A DNA stretch of 64,000 nt from NCEH01 sp002257205. Lineage in GTDB: Bacteria > Pseudomonadota > Alphaproteobacteria > Rhizobiales > Xanthobacteraceae. Shown piece after piece: positions 15,799-25,987 of this stretch (the stretch's first letter is position 1; every line of letters starts with the position of its first letter). Below the pieces are notes generated by a model. The model saw only the letters and a program-made list of their open reading frames with translations, was not told the origin of the DNA and did not search any database. The stretch is taken from assembly GCF_043195105.1 (NCBI RefSeq), contig NZ_JBAFWO010000001.1; one strand, written 5' to 3'. Both the position numbers and the translations under genes were made by a program.

Positions 15799-16712
15799 GC
15801 ATGGCGCCGGTCAGCGCGGCCCACCGGCCGCGCCTGCTCGGGGAGAGGGAGCGCTTCATGCTCCTTCTCATCGCGCCTGCCGCCTTGGTGCTGCTGTCGT
15901 TCGAGGTGGTGCCGATCCTCATCGGCATGAATGCCTCGTTCCGCGACTGGTCGCTGGTCAATCCGCAGAAGACCTGGGTGGGGCTGCGCCATTATGTCGA
16001 GGTCTTCACCGACCCCGTGTTCCTGAAGATCGTGCTGCCGAACACATTCATCTTGATGGTGTCTTCGGTCACACTGTCGCTGGTGTTCGGCCTTGCGCTC
16101 GCACACCTGCTGAAGCGCCAGTTCTTCGGCCGCATCCTGATCCAGACCGTGGTGCTGCTGCCGCTGACCATCGCGCCGGTGATCACGGCGACCATGATGC
16201 GCTGGTCGTTCAACGATCAGTTCGGCATCCTCACCAATCTGCTGGCGGTGATCGGCGTGCCGCAGGTGGGCTGGCTCTCCGAGCGCTGGCCGAGCTTCAT
16301 CATCATCATCCTCACGGATGTCTGGATCTGGACTCCGTGGTTCACCATCATCCTGCTCGCGGCGCTCCAGGGCCTGCCCAAGGAGCCCTATGAGGCGGCG
16401 CAGATCGATGCCGCCAGCAAATGGGGCATCTTCACCCATGTCACCTTGCCCCTGCTGCGCCCGGTGATCGCCGTGTGCGTGCTGATCCGCGCCATCGATG
16501 CGTTCCGCACCTTCGACCAGGTGTGGGTGCTCACCGGCGGCGGCCCTGCGCGCAGCACCGAAGTGTTCTCCGTCTATGCCTATGTGGAGGCGTTCGTGAA
16601 TCTCGATCTCGGCCGCGGCGCCGCGGCGGCGGGCGCCGGTGCCATCATCATGCTGGCGGTGGGCCTCGGCCTCTATGCCATCGTCAACCGCGCCATGGAG
16701 GTTTCCCGATGA
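15795..16712 (+). CDS. ABC transporter permease (MalF/UgpA type)
   Basis: 305 residues, six predicted membrane segments (first at about 22-42, last at about 275-297). The cytoplasmic EAA loop that docks the ATPase is visible as EAAQIDAASKWGIFTHVTLP (about residues 200-219). Overlaps both neighbours by four bases (ATGA), indicating coupled translation of the transporter. Partners are the solute-binding protein, the second permease at 16709 and the ATPase at 17607. Confidence 0.9.
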   Translation: MSMAPVSAAHRPRLLGERERFMLLLIAPAALVLLSFEVVPILIGMNASFRDWSLVNPQKTWVGLRHYVEVFTDPVFLKIVLPNTFILMVSSVTLSLVFGLALAHLLKRQFFGRILIQTVVLLPLTIAPVITATMMRWSFNDQFGILTNLLAVIGVPQVGWLSERWPSFIIIILTDVWIWTPWFTIILLAALQGLPKEPYEAAQIDAASKWGIFTHVTLPLLRPVIAVCVLIRAIDAFRTFDQVWVLTGGGPARSTEVFSVYAYVEAFVNLDLGRGAAAAGAGAIIMLAVGLGLYAIVNRAMEVSR

Positions 16713-17575
16713 GCCTGTCGCTCGCCGTCTCCTCCGCCGGCTCGCGCGCCCAGGCGGGCGGATTTCTGGGCCTGCTCGGCGTCGCCGGCCGGCGGGTGTT
16801 CTTCGCGCTGGTGGTGGTCGCCATCCTGCTGATCTTCATCGGTCCGGTGGCGATCCTGCTGCTGACCTCGGTGCGCCCGCCCTCTGGTGTCTATTACATC
16901 TGGCGCGGCTGGGAATTCACGCTCGACAATTTCGCCGAGGTGCTGGCGCAGCCGGTGGTGCTGCATTCCATGTGGAACAGCTTCGTCCTGTCCTCCATCG
17001 CGACGGTGGCTTCGCTCGGTGTGACGGTGGGCAGCGGCTACATGCTGTCGCGCTTCACCGGACCTATTCAACGCAGCTGGTTCGGCATCATCTATGTCTT
17101 CCGCACCGTGCCCTACATCTCCTGGGTGCTGCCGCTGTACCTGGTGACGACCAATCTCGGCATCTACGATACTTATCTCGGCCTGCTGCTGCCCCACGTG
17201 GCGGTGCATGTGTGCTTCTTCTCCTGGATCATGAAGGGCTTCTTCGACAGCATCAGCCCCTCCATGGAGCATGCGGCGCTGATCGACGGCTGCACCCGCT
17301 GGGGGGCGTTCCGACGGGTGGCGCTGCCCTCGGCCATGCCGGGCATCGCCGCGCTCGCCATCCTGTCCTGGCTGTGGACCTGGAACGAGTTTCTGTTCGG
17401 CCTCATCCTCACGGCGCAGCGCACGCCGGTGATCACCGTCACCATGGCGCAGTTCGTCACCGAGACCGGCACCGAATGGCACCTCATGAGCGCGACCGCC
17501 GTGCTCGCCATGCTGCCGGCGCTGCTCATCACGATCTTCGGACAGAAATACGTCGTCCGCGGCCTGCGCATGTAG
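16709..17575 (+). CDS. ABC transporter permease (MalG/UgpE type)
   Basis: 288 residues, about six membrane segments beginning near residue 28. EAA loop equivalent: EHAALIDGCTRWGAFRRVAL (about residues 188-207), followed by WTWNEFLFGLIL of the MalG group. The start at 16709 overlaps the previous stop; a longer open frame upstream is a read-through of the preceding gene in another frame. Forms the inner-membrane pore with the permease at 15795. Confidence 0.9.
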   Translation: MSLSLAVSSAGSRAQAGGFLGLLGVAGRRVFFALVVVAILLIFIGPVAILLLTSVRPPSGVYYIWRGWEFTLDNFAEVLAQPVVLHSMWNSFVLSSIATVASLGVTVGSGYMLSRFTGPIQRSWFGIIYVFRTVPYISWVLPLYLVTTNLGIYDTYLGLLLPHVAVHVCFFSWIMKGFFDSISPSMEHAALIDGCTRWGAFRRVALPSAMPGIAALAILSWLWTWNEFLFGLILTAQRTPVITVTMAQFVTETGTEWHLMSATAVLAMLPALLITIFGQKYVVRGLRM

Positions 17576-17606
17576 CCGAACGGACGCATCAGGGAGGATT
17601 TTCCAA

Positions 17607-18704
<1,098 letters not shown>

Positions 18705-18759
18705 CGGGCGGTTCCGCGCGACCCGTCCCGCCGCTTTTCTTCTGATTGAGGACCAAGAC

Positions 18760-19218
18760 ATGACTGTGATGCACGCAAAGGTCGGCGACAAGGTGAAGTT
18801 CTCTAAGACCGTCGGCGAAAGCGACGTCTATCTGTTCGCCGGTCTCACGGGAGATCTTTCCGGCAATCACGTGGACAGCGAGTTCATGAAGAACTCCATG
18901 TTCGGCCAGCGCATCGCCCATGGCGCGCTGCTGGTGGGCTACATGTCCACCGCCTCCACACGCATGATCGAGAAGAGCCTGGAGCAGGGCATCGATTCAA
19001 CCCCGGTCTCCCTCGGCTATGACGGCATTCGCTTCGTGAAGCCGGTGTTTTTCGGCGATACGATCCTCGTCACCTACACCATCGCCGAAGTGGATGCCGA
19101 GCGCCGGCGCACGCTCGCCCAGGTGGATGTCACCAACCAGCGCGGCGAGACCGTCGCGGTCGGCAAGCACCACATGAAATGGACAAAGAACGCGCAGACC
19201 GCAGAGCGGGCCGCGTGA
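18760..19218 (+). CDS. MaoC-like (R)-specific enoyl-CoA hydratase
   Basis: 152 residues, a single hot-dog domain. The hydratase catalytic pair is visible in AGLTGDLSGNHVD (Asp and His five residues apart), followed by FGQRIAHGALLVG. Members add water to trans-2-enoyl-CoA to give (R)-3-hydroxyacyl-CoA; mesaconyl-, itaconyl- and crotonyl-type substrates are known. It sits directly after the ABC ATPase gene and overlaps the next SDR by one base (TGATG). With the CoA-transferase at the operon start this implies degradation of the imported compound as CoA thioesters. Confidence 0.88.
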   Translation: MTVMHAKVGDKVKFSKTVGESDVYLFAGLTGDLSGNHVDSEFMKNSMFGQRIAHGALLVGYMSTASTRMIEKSLEQGIDSTPVSLGYDGIRFVKPVFFGDTILVTYTIAEVDAERRRTLAQVDVTNQRGETVAVGKHHMKWTKNAQTAERAA

Positions 19219-20006
19219 TGGCCGAGGGTGAACAGGCAAGGCCGCTCGAAGGCCGGGCCGCCATCATCACCGGCGGCGGCGCGGGCATTGGGCGCGCCAT
19301 CGCGCTGCGTCTCGCCGCCGACGGCGCGCGCATCGGCGTGATCGATCTCGATGCGCAGGCGGCGGCGCAGACGCGCGATCTGATCGCCGCCGCCGGTGGC
19401 GAGGCGGTGTGCGCGCGCGCCGATGTCGCCGATGCGCAGGACATCGGCGATGCGATCCACGCCCTGCGCGATAGCCTCGGGGGGCTCGACGTGCTGGTGA
19501 ACAATGCCGGCATCATGCGCCTCGGCGCCATCGCGGATCTGCCCAAGGCCGAATGGGAGGCCATGTTCCGCATCAATGTGGACGGCATCTTCCACGCCTG
19601 TCAGGCGGCGGTGCCGCTGCTCACACAGGAGGGAACGGGCCGCATCATCAACATGTCGTCCTGGCTCGGAAAATCCGGCAAGGCGTTCTACGGCGGCTAT
19701 TGCGCCACCAAGTTCGCCATCCTCGGCCTCACCGAGAGCCTGGCGCTGGAACTGGCGCCGCGCCGCATCACGGTGAACGCCATCTGTCCCGGCATCATCA
19801 CCGACACCGCCATGCGGGCGCGCGGCGAGGAAGACGCGCTCCAGCTCGGTCTTGAAGGGTCCGACAAGCGCGTCGCGGCGATCCCGCTCGGCCGGCTCGG
19901 CGTGCCGCAGGACGTGGCGAACGTCGCCGCGTTCCTGGCCTCGGACACCGGCGCCTACATGACCGGCCAGGCCCTCACCGTCGCCGGCGGCCTCTGGCGC
20001 CACTGA
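19218..20006 (+). CDS. short-chain dehydrogenase/reductase (SDR)
   Basis: 262 residues, classical SDR. Cofactor motif TGGGAGIG (about residues 17-24), NNAG, catalytic Ser (MSSWLG) and YGGYCATK (Tyr-x3-Lys variant YCATK) are seen, with the C-terminal G-Q-x-L-x-V-A-G-G end typical of FabG-like enzymes. Acidic residue after the second strand (IDLD) favours NAD+. ATG at 19218 overlaps the MaoC stop. Probable 3-hydroxyacyl-CoA or sugar/polyol dehydrogenase in the same pathway. Confidence 0.88.
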   Translation: MAEGEQARPLEGRAAIITGGGAGIGRAIALRLAADGARIGVIDLDAQAAAQTRDLIAAAGGEAVCARADVADAQDIGDAIHALRDSLGGLDVLVNNAGIMRLGAIADLPKAEWEAMFRINVDGIFHACQAAVPLLTQEGTGRIINMSSWLGKSGKAFYGGYCATKFAILGLTESLALELAPRRITVNAICPGIITDTAMRARGEEDALQLGLEGSDKRVAAIPLGRLGVPQDVANVAAFLASDTGAYMTGQALTVAGGLWRH

Positions 20007-20038
20007 ATTTCGCTCGAACCTCCATAGGAGTGCTGACC

Positions 20039-21004
20039 ATGCCCCGTTTCAAGGATTATGTGCCCCACGGCGTCATTCCCGCCACGCTGCTGGCGGTGAA
20101 CGAGGATTTTTCCATCAATGAGGGCGAGACCCGCCGCCACCTGCGCGATGTCGCGGCGGTGGATGGGCTGTCCGCCATCACGGTGAACGGCCATGCCTCC
20201 GAAGTGCATGCGTGCACGTTCGAGGAGCAGAAACGCATCCTGGCCGTTTCGCTGGACGAGATCGGCGCGCGCCTGCCGCTGATTTCCGGGGTCTATGCGG
20301 ACGGCACGGCGGAAGCCGCGCGTCTTGCCCGCATGGCGGCGCAAGAAGGCGCCTCCGCCCTGCTAGTGTTCCCGTCGAACACGCTCTCCATGGGCGGTCA
20401 CCTGCGGCCGGAAATGGCGATCGCGCATTACAGCGCCATCGCAGACGCCGCGCCCGACCTGCCGATCATCTGCTTCGCCTATCCGGAAGCCTCGGGCGTT
20501 CACTACCCGTTCGACACTTTGCTGAAGCTGTTCGAAAAGGTGCCGAGCATCCGCGCCATCAAGGATTGGTCCAACAATCCCATGCTCCACGAGCGCCACA
20601 TCCGCACCTTCCAGACGCTGGCGAAGCCGGTGAACGTGCTGACCACGCACTCCTCCTGGCTGATGGCCTCGCTGACCATGGGCTGCAACGGCCTGCTCTC
20701 CGGCGCCGGCAGCGTGATCCCGGATCTTCAGGTGGCCCTGTGGCGGGCGGTGCAGGACGACGATCTCGCGCTCGCGCAGCAGATCAACGACCGCATCTAT
20801 CCGCTCGCCCAGGCCTTCTATGCGCCGCCGTTCCTCGACATGCACAACCGCATGAAAGAATGCCTCGTCATGCTCGGCCGGCAGGAGCGCGCGGTGGTGC
20901 GCGCGCCGCTGATGAAGCTGCCGCAAGCCGAACTCGATCGCCTGCGCCGGGCGCTCACTGAGGCGGGTGTCACCCGCGACGGTGCCCTTGACAGAGCTGC
21001 GTGA
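20039..21004 (+). CDS. DapA/NanA-family aldolase or dehydratase
   Basis: 321 residues, class I TIM barrel. The Schiff-base lysine is in IRAIKDWSNN, the catalytic tyrosine in FAYPEASGVHYP, and the GxxGE-type carboxylate loop reads NGHASEVHAC, which departs from the GTTGE of true DapA. Family members cleave or dehydrate 2-keto-3-deoxy sugar acids or related keto acids. AGGAG lies eight bases before ATG 20039; GTG 20030 is too close. Given the sugar-type importer and two SDRs, a keto-deoxy sugar-acid substrate is plausible; lysine biosynthesis is unlikely in this context. Confidence 0.87.
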   Translation: MPRFKDYVPHGVIPATLLAVNEDFSINEGETRRHLRDVAAVDGLSAITVNGHASEVHACTFEEQKRILAVSLDEIGARLPLISGVYADGTAEAARLARMAAQEGASALLVFPSNTLSMGGHLRPEMAIAHYSAIADAAPDLPIICFAYPEASGVHYPFDTLLKLFEKVPSIRAIKDWSNNPMLHERHIRTFQTLAKPVNVLTTHSSWLMASLTMGCNGLLSGAGSVIPDLQVALWRAVQDDDLALAQQINDRIYPLAQAFYAPPFLDMHNRMKECLVMLGRQERAVVRAPLMKLPQAELDRLRRALTEAGVTRDGALDRAA

Positions 21005-21018
21005 GCGCATGCGACCTT

Positions 21019-21053
21019 GCCGGCCAGGGCGCTCCCCCCGCGCCTTGGCCGGC
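21019..21053 (+). terminator. strong intercistronic hairpin between the aldolase and SDR genes
   Basis: GCCGGCCAGGGCGC (21019-21032) pairs with GCGCCTTGGCCGGC (21040-21053) across a C-rich seven-base loop; five T residues follow seven bases later. It may terminate part of the transcripts or protect the upstream message, lowering expression of the last SDR relative to the importer. Confidence 0.55.
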
Positions 21054-21079
21054 AAGACCATTTTTGGATGAGGAAACCC

Positions 21080-21844
21080 ATGGGTCGCTTGAACAACAAG
21101 ATCGCCGTTATCACCGGCGGCGGGTCCGGCATCGGCGCGCGGGCGTGCCTGCTGTTCGCGCAAGAAGGCGCCCATGTGACGGTGGTGGATCGCGACGAAG
21201 CGGCGGCCTTCGCGACGGCGACACGGATCATGCAGGAAGGCGGCACGGCCCATGCGGTGCGGGCCGATGTCTCGAACGCCTCCGACATGCGCGCCGCCAT
21301 CGACGGCATCGTGAGCGCGCGTGGCCGCATCGACATTCTGGTGAACAATGCCGGCTACGGCATTCCCGGCAGCGTGGTCGAAACCGAGGTGGAGGATTTC
21401 GACGCGCTCATGGCGGTGAACGTGCGCGGGGTGTTCCTCGGCTGCAAGTACGCCATTCCCCACATGGTGCGGCAGGGCGGCGGGGTGATCGTGAACACCG
21501 CTTCGGCGGTCTCCACCGTCGGCATCCGCGACCGGGCGGCCTATGTCACCTCCAAGGGGGCCGTGGCGGCCATGACGCGGGCCATGGCGCTCGACCATGT
21601 GGACCAGGGGCTGCGCATCAATGCGGTGGCGCCGGGCACGATCGAATCCCCCTTCTTCGACGAGATGTTCCGCACCAGCCCGGATGCCGCGGCACTGCGG
21701 GCTGGCCTTGAAGGGCGCCAGGCCATGAAGCGGCTCGGGCGGCCGGACGAGATCGCCAATGCGATGTTGTTCCTCGCCAGCGACGACTCCAGCTTCTGCA
21801 CCGGCACCCTGCTGGCGGCGGATGGCGGCTGGACCGCCCAATAG
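21080..21844 (+). CDS. short-chain dehydrogenase/reductase (SDR)
   Basis: 254 residues. TGGGSGIG (about 12-19), NNAG, the catalytic serine in NTASAV, YVTSK, and the typical C-terminal LLAADGGWTAQ end are present. The residue after strand two is Asp (VDRDE), suggesting NAD+. ATG 21080 has GAGGA upstream; an in-frame ATG 21068 would place the ribosome binding site inside the gene. Last gene of the LacI-controlled operon, behind the hairpin at 21019. Resembles glucose/sorbose or cyclohexanol-type dehydrogenases; substrate not determinable. Confidence 0.87.
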   Translation: MGRLNNKIAVITGGGSGIGARACLLFAQEGAHVTVVDRDEAAAFATATRIMQEGGTAHAVRADVSNASDMRAAIDGIVSARGRIDILVNNAGYGIPGSVVETEVEDFDALMAVNVRGVFLGCKYAIPHMVRQGGGVIVNTASAVSTVGIRDRAAYVTSKGAVAAMTRAMALDHVDQGLRINAVAPGTIESPFFDEMFRTSPDAAALRAGLEGRQAMKRLGRPDEIANAMLFLASDDSSFCTGTLLAADGGWTAQ

Positions 21845-22243
21845 GCGCAGGCGGCGGTCGCGGACGGCCGTTCGCCCCGCCCCACGGCAGCCGATGAATG
21901 ATCACCTCTGTGTGATCGCCCGGCCGGCCTTGTCTCCCAAATGGCGTCCACCGTCTCCGCCGCCCCCAGCCGGCACAAGGGCTGCTGCGGCATGGGTCGC
22001 CGGGCAGAACCCAGGGCAGGGCGCCCCGCGCAAGCCATGCAAAAATGTGCCTTGTGCGTGACGGGATGCAAGGGCTCTTTTGCGCCTGCCGCAGGCTCAG
22101 CGCCGGCGCCACATCCATAAGCCTTTGAATTGAAGCGCCCGTTTCCTGCGTTCGATGGTCGCGTCCGAGCCGTTGCGTGGCGGCGACATTCCCCGTTTTC
22201 GAACCGGGTTCGGGCGCCCTGATTTCGCGAGCCCAGATCGCCG
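21845..22243. other. 399-nt gene-free stretch before the MFS gene
   Basis: No convincing gene. A small hairpin (GATCAC-ctctgt-GTGATC, 21900-21917) follows the SDR stop and may help end the long operon. The rest is GC-rich with no clear promoter hexamers or operator for the MFS gene. Confidence 0.5.
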
Positions 22244-23749
22244 ATGTCCGTCCAAGTTCCCCAGAGCCACCGCGTCTATCTCGTTGCGTCCATCCTGCTC
22301 AGCACGTTCATGGTGGCCATCGAATCGACCATCATCGCCACAGCCATGCCGAGCATCGTCGGGCAGTTCGGCGGGTTTGGCCATTACAGCTGGGTGTTCT
22401 CCGCCTTCCTGCTGGCGCAGACCACGACGACGGTGATTTACGGGAAGCTCGCCGACATTTTCGGCCGCAAGCCGGTGCTGATCGGCGGGACGCTGCTGTT
22501 TCTCGTCGGTTCGCTGCTGTGCGGCTTTGCCTGGTCCATGTTTTCGCTGGTGGCGTTCCGCCTGCTGCAAGGCATTGGCGCGGGTGCGATCCAGCCGCTG
22601 ACCATCACCCTGGTCGGCGATCTCTATCGCCTGGAGGAACGTGGCCGAGTGCAGGGGATGCTTGCCAGCGTGTGGGCCGGCTCGGCGGTGGTGGGTCCGC
22701 TCGTCGGCGGCCTGCTGGTAGATTATGTCTCCTGGGCCTGGATCTTCTGGATGAACGTGCCCATCGGCCTTCTCTCGGTCGCGGGTTTCGTCTTTTTCCT
22801 GCACGAAAAGGTCGAGGCCCGGACCACGAAGATCGATTATCTCGGCGCCGGCCTGTTCAGCGTGTCCATCGCCTCCCTGCTGATCGTCCTGAGCGAGACC
22901 GACGGCGCGCTCTCGATCATGGCGGGCTTCGGAGCGCTGTTCGTCGTGTTCGGCCTGCTGTTCCTGTGGCAGGAGCGGCGCGCGGCCGAGCCGATCATCT
23001 CCTTCGATCTGTGGAAGCGGCGGCTGATCGCCACCTGCAACATTACCGCGCTGCTGGTAGGCATCCTGCTGATCGGCCTCACCACCATTCTGCCGCTCTA
23101 TGTCCAGGGCGTGCTCGGCTATTCGCCGATCGTCGCGGGGCTGGCGCTCACCATGCTGATCCTCGGCTGGCCGCTGGCGGTGAGCCAGTCGATGCGCCTT
23201 TACCGCGTGTTCGGTCTGCGCCGGGCGCTGCGGGGGGTGAGCCTGATGCTGCCCGGCGGGTGCGCGATCCTGCTGTTCCTCACTCCGACGAGCCATCCCG
23301 TGCTGGCGGGCATCGGTTCCTTCGTGGTCGGCATCGGCATGGGCACCACGAGCTTCACCTGCATCGTGCTGATCCAGGAAAGCGTGGAATGGTCCATGCG
23401 CGGCAGCGCCACCGCCTCGAACATCTTTGCGCGCAGCCTCGGCAGCGTGCTCGGCGCCACCGTTGTGGGCGCCATGGTCAACCTCGGCCTGCTGCATTTC
23501 TCAAGCACCGAACTGGCGCAGCGGGTCCACGAAGTGCTCGGCCAGACCACCGGACTGCTGGCGGTGCATGACGATGCCGCGGTCATGGCGGTGTTCGAGC
23601 GGGCCTTGCATGCGACCTTCTGGGGCGTCTTCCTGGTCGCGCTCCTGACCGCGGCCGTGACGTGGCTCATCCCCGTCCAAGTGGCGGCGGGAGACGCGCC
23701 GGAGCCGCATTCCGCCGCCGCTTCCCTGGGCGACATGGCGGGCGAATGA
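22244..23749 (+). CDS. DHA2-family MFS drug/metabolite exporter
   Basis: 501 residues, about 14 membrane segments as in the EmrB/QacA (DHA2) group. Motif A appears as GKLADIFGRKPVL after the second segment, the N-terminal AIESTIIATAMPSI matches DHA2 motif D, and a motif-C-like glycine/proline stretch (GSAVVGPLVGG) is in segment five. Proton-driven efflux of amphiphilic compounds is expected. It stands alone, with no regulator next to it, and is separated by a bidirectional terminator from lldP. Export of a toxic intermediate of the neighbouring pathways is possible but not shown. Confidence 0.9.
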   Translation: MSVQVPQSHRVYLVASILLSTFMVAIESTIIATAMPSIVGQFGGFGHYSWVFSAFLLAQTTTTVIYGKLADIFGRKPVLIGGTLLFLVGSLLCGFAWSMFSLVAFRLLQGIGAGAIQPLTITLVGDLYRLEERGRVQGMLASVWAGSAVVGPLVGGLLVDYVSWAWIFWMNVPIGLLSVAGFVFFLHEKVEARTTKIDYLGAGLFSVSIASLLIVLSETDGALSIMAGFGALFVVFGLLFLWQERRAAEPIISFDLWKRRLIATCNITALLVGILLIGLTTILPLYVQGVLGYSPIVAGLALTMLILGWPLAVSQSMRLYRVFGLRRALRGVSLMLPGGCAILLFLTPTSHPVLAGIGSFVVGIGMGTTSFTCIVLIQESVEWSMRGSATASNIFARSLGSVLGATVVGAMVNLGLLHFSSTELAQRVHEVLGQTTGLLAVHDDAAVMAVFERALHATFWGVFLVALLTAAVTWLIPVQVAAGDAPEPHSAAASLGDMAGE

Positions 23750-23755
23750 GCGGAT

Positions 23756-23784
23756 GGCCACGGCGAGGCTTCGCCGCCGTGGCC
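23756..23784. terminator. bidirectional hairpin between the MFS gene and lldP
   Basis: GGCCACGGCG (23756-23765) pairs with CGCCGTGGCC (23775-23784) in the 52-nt gap between convergent genes. No T-tract is present on the plus strand. Confidence 0.55.
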
Positions 23785-23801
23785 TGACTGCGATGGCAGG
23801 A

Positions 23802-25529
23802 TCAGTGAATGACCATCGCGGTGAAGGGCCACACATAGGCCTGTAGCATGATCAGCCCGCCCACCAGCGCCGCCAGCACGATCGAGTGCCAGAACACGAA
23901 GCGCAGGATCTTGCCTTCGTTGCCGGTATAATTGGTGGCCGTTGCCGCCACCACGATGGACTGCGCGTCGATCATCTTGCCCATGACGCCGCCGGAAGTG
24001 TTGGCCGCGCCCATCAGGATCGGCGAGAGGCCGAGTTGCTGGGCGGCGATCTTCTGCAGTCCGCCGAACAGGACGTTGGAGGCGGTGTCGGAGCCGGTCA
24101 GCGCGACGCCGAGCCAGCCGAGCAAGGTGCCGAAGAAGGGGTAGAGCACCCCGCTGCCGGCGAACGCGAGGCCGAGTGTGGCATCGACCCCGCAATATTT
24201 GGTCAGCGTGCCGAGCGCCAGCATCGCCGCCACGGTGATGAGCGAATAGCGCAGCACCCAGAGCGTTTCGCCATAGGCGGAAAGCAGCCGGCGCGGCGAA
24301 TAGCGCATCACCAGGCCCGCGACCAAAGCCGCGAGGAAGATGCCGGTGCCGGTCATGGTGAGGATGTTGAAGCTGAAGACCGCGCCTTCCAGGCCCGCCT
24401 TGGGCACCACCGGCGGCACCTTCTGGATCAGGTTATGCAGCCCGTCGATCGGCCATTTGGGGGCGAACAGGGGATTGACCAGATCCTTGAAGGTCTGCGT
24501 GCCCCAGAGGAATACGAACAAGCACAGGATGATCCACGGCACCCACGAGCGCAGCACCTCGCCCGAGGTCTTGCCCAAGGTCTTGCCCGCAAGCTCGCCC
24601 GCCGGGGTGGCGGCGGCGCCGAGCGCCACCGGGGCCGCGACCCGAACGGGTTCATCGTCGGGCCGGTTGCGCAGGCTCGGGCTTTCCCAGATCTGCCGGG
24701 GGCGCCACACCTTCAGGAATCCGACGAGGCAGGCCATGGAAACCAGGGCGCCCACCACATCCACCAGCCAGGGCCCGTGGAAGTTCGAGACCAGGAATTG
24801 CATGCCGGCGAACGAGCCGCCGCACACCAGGATCGCCGGCCAGATCTGCATCATGCCGCGGAAGCCGGCGAACGCCCAGATCAGCCAGAACGGCACGATG
24901 AGCGAGAAGAACGGCAATTGCCGCCCCACCATGGCGCCGAGCTGGAAGGCGTCGTGCTCGTTATTGCCGGTCAGCTGCATGACCGAGGCGAGGGTGATGA
25001 TGGGCGTGCCCAGGGCGCCGAATGCCACCGGTGCGGTATTGGCGATCAGCGCGAGGCCGGAGGCCGCCAGGGGCGAGAAGCCGAGCCCGATGAGGATCGC
25101 CCCCGTCACCGCCACCGGCGTGCCGAAGCCTGCCGCGCCCTCGAAGAAGGCGCCGAAGCAGAAGGCGATCAGCAGCAATTGCAGGCGCCTGTCTGGGACG
25201 ATGCCGGCGATGGATTCCTGCAAGGTCTTGAACGATCCGTTCTCCACCGTCAGGCGGTAGAGGAAGATTACGTTGACGATGATCCAGCCGATGGGGAACA
25301 GGCCGTTCAACATGCCCAGAAAGGCCGCCTTGCCGGCCATGGCCGGGGGCATGGTGAAGCCGAACACGCATACCGCGAACGCGGCGGCGAGCGCGATCAG
25401 CGCCGCCATATGGGCTTGCACATGGCCGAAGGCGATGAGCCCCAGCAACAGGACGACCGGAATGGCCGCAATCAAGGTCGACAGCAGGGCGCTGCCGAAC
25501 GGGTCGTAGACCTGGGTCCAGATTTCCAT
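23802..25529 (-). CDS. lldP: L-lactate/glycolate permease (LctP family)
   Basis: 575 residues, 12-14 membrane segments across the length. Family motifs: the N-terminal MEIWTQVYDPFGS, FGAFFEGAAGFGTPVAVT, ANTAPVAFGALGTP, TGSDTASNVLFG and GAANTSGGVMGKMI. It imports lactate, glycolate or other 2-hydroxy monocarboxylates with protons through the inner membrane. ATG 25529 has AAGGAAG eight bases upstream; an in-frame extension to 25676 lacks homology. It diverges from a LysR gene and faces the 2-hydroxyacid enzymes (FAD dehydrogenase, mandelate racemase) a few kilobases away, which supports uptake of 2-hydroxyacids. Confidence 0.92.
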   Translation of the reverse strand: MEIWTQVYDPFGSALLSTLIAAIPVVLLLGLIAFGHVQAHMAALIALAAAFAVCVFGFTMPPAMAGKAAFLGMLNGLFPIGWIIVNVIFLYRLTVENGSFKTLQESIAGIVPDRRLQLLLIAFCFGAFFEGAAGFGTPVAVTGAILIGLGFSPLAASGLALIANTAPVAFGALGTPIITLASVMQLTGNNEHDAFQLGAMVGRQLPFFSLIVPFWLIWAFAGFRGMMQIWPAILVCGGSFAGMQFLVSNFHGPWLVDVVGALVSMACLVGFLKVWRPRQIWESPSLRNRPDDEPVRVAAPVALGAAATPAGELAGKTLGKTSGEVLRSWVPWIILCLFVFLWGTQTFKDLVNPLFAPKWPIDGLHNLIQKVPPVVPKAGLEGAVFSFNILTMTGTGIFLAALVAGLVMRYSPRRLLSAYGETLWVLRYSLITVAAMLALGTLTKYCGVDATLGLAFAGSGVLYPFFGTLLGWLGVALTGSDTASNVLFGGLQKIAAQQLGLSPILMGAANTSGGVMGKMIDAQSIVVAATATNYTGNEGKILRFVFWHSIVLAALVGGLIMLQAYVWPFTAMVIH

Positions 25530-25987
25530 CGGGAAGGCTTCCTTTTTATGAACAAAGGGGTGTGGCGCCGCGTGGGCAGCTGCCGCGCGTGGGGCGCGGG
25601 CTATCAGCCGGCGCGGCGCGACGGCGCGGCCGCCGCAATCCATGGGCTTCAGGCGCCGGTCCGCGTTCGCAGCCAATGGCGGCGGCGGGCGGTCCTGGTG
25701 TGATCCTGGCGTTAATCGATCCGCTGCCGGGACGAGGCCCGGCGATGGTCAGCCGGCGGCGGCAGGCTGAGCGGACGATCTGCGTCGGCTCTGACGCAGG
25801 TCTGGAGGTCGCAGGGTGCGGACGTGGCTTGACGCCCTGGTAAAACGAACTTTCAGTCGCATGTGCATGATCTGTCCCCGCGGATTCAAATCCGTCTGGT
25901 TAGGTCATTCATCCTGCGGCCGACTCGCGCCGTTGTGTATTGTCGTCCACGCGCCACTTAATTGCGCTCAGACTAATAGAGGCGCGT
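25530..25987. other. 458-nt divergent intergenic region between lldP and lysR
   Basis: No supported gene; short open frames here lack ribosome binding sites and coding character. It must hold the promoters of lldP (leftward) and the LysR gene (rightward). A LysR-type box lies at 25961-25977 close to the lysR start. Confidence 0.6.
25961..25977. promoter_or_regulatory. LysR-type box (ATT-N11-AAT) upstream of lysR
   Basis: ATTGCGCTCAGACTAAT gives an ATT-N11-AAT LysR consensus 11 nt before ATG 25988, a typical autoregulatory position. Confidence 0.5.

Noticed and set aside
20039..21004. Calling this dapA (lysine biosynthesis)
   Set aside because: The carboxylate loop departs from GTTGE and the operon context is catabolic.
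23886..25703. 605-codon plus-strand open frame
   Set aside because: Antisense to lldP, which has complete membrane-permease motifs; the frame is charged low-complexity sequence rich in His/Arg/Gly.
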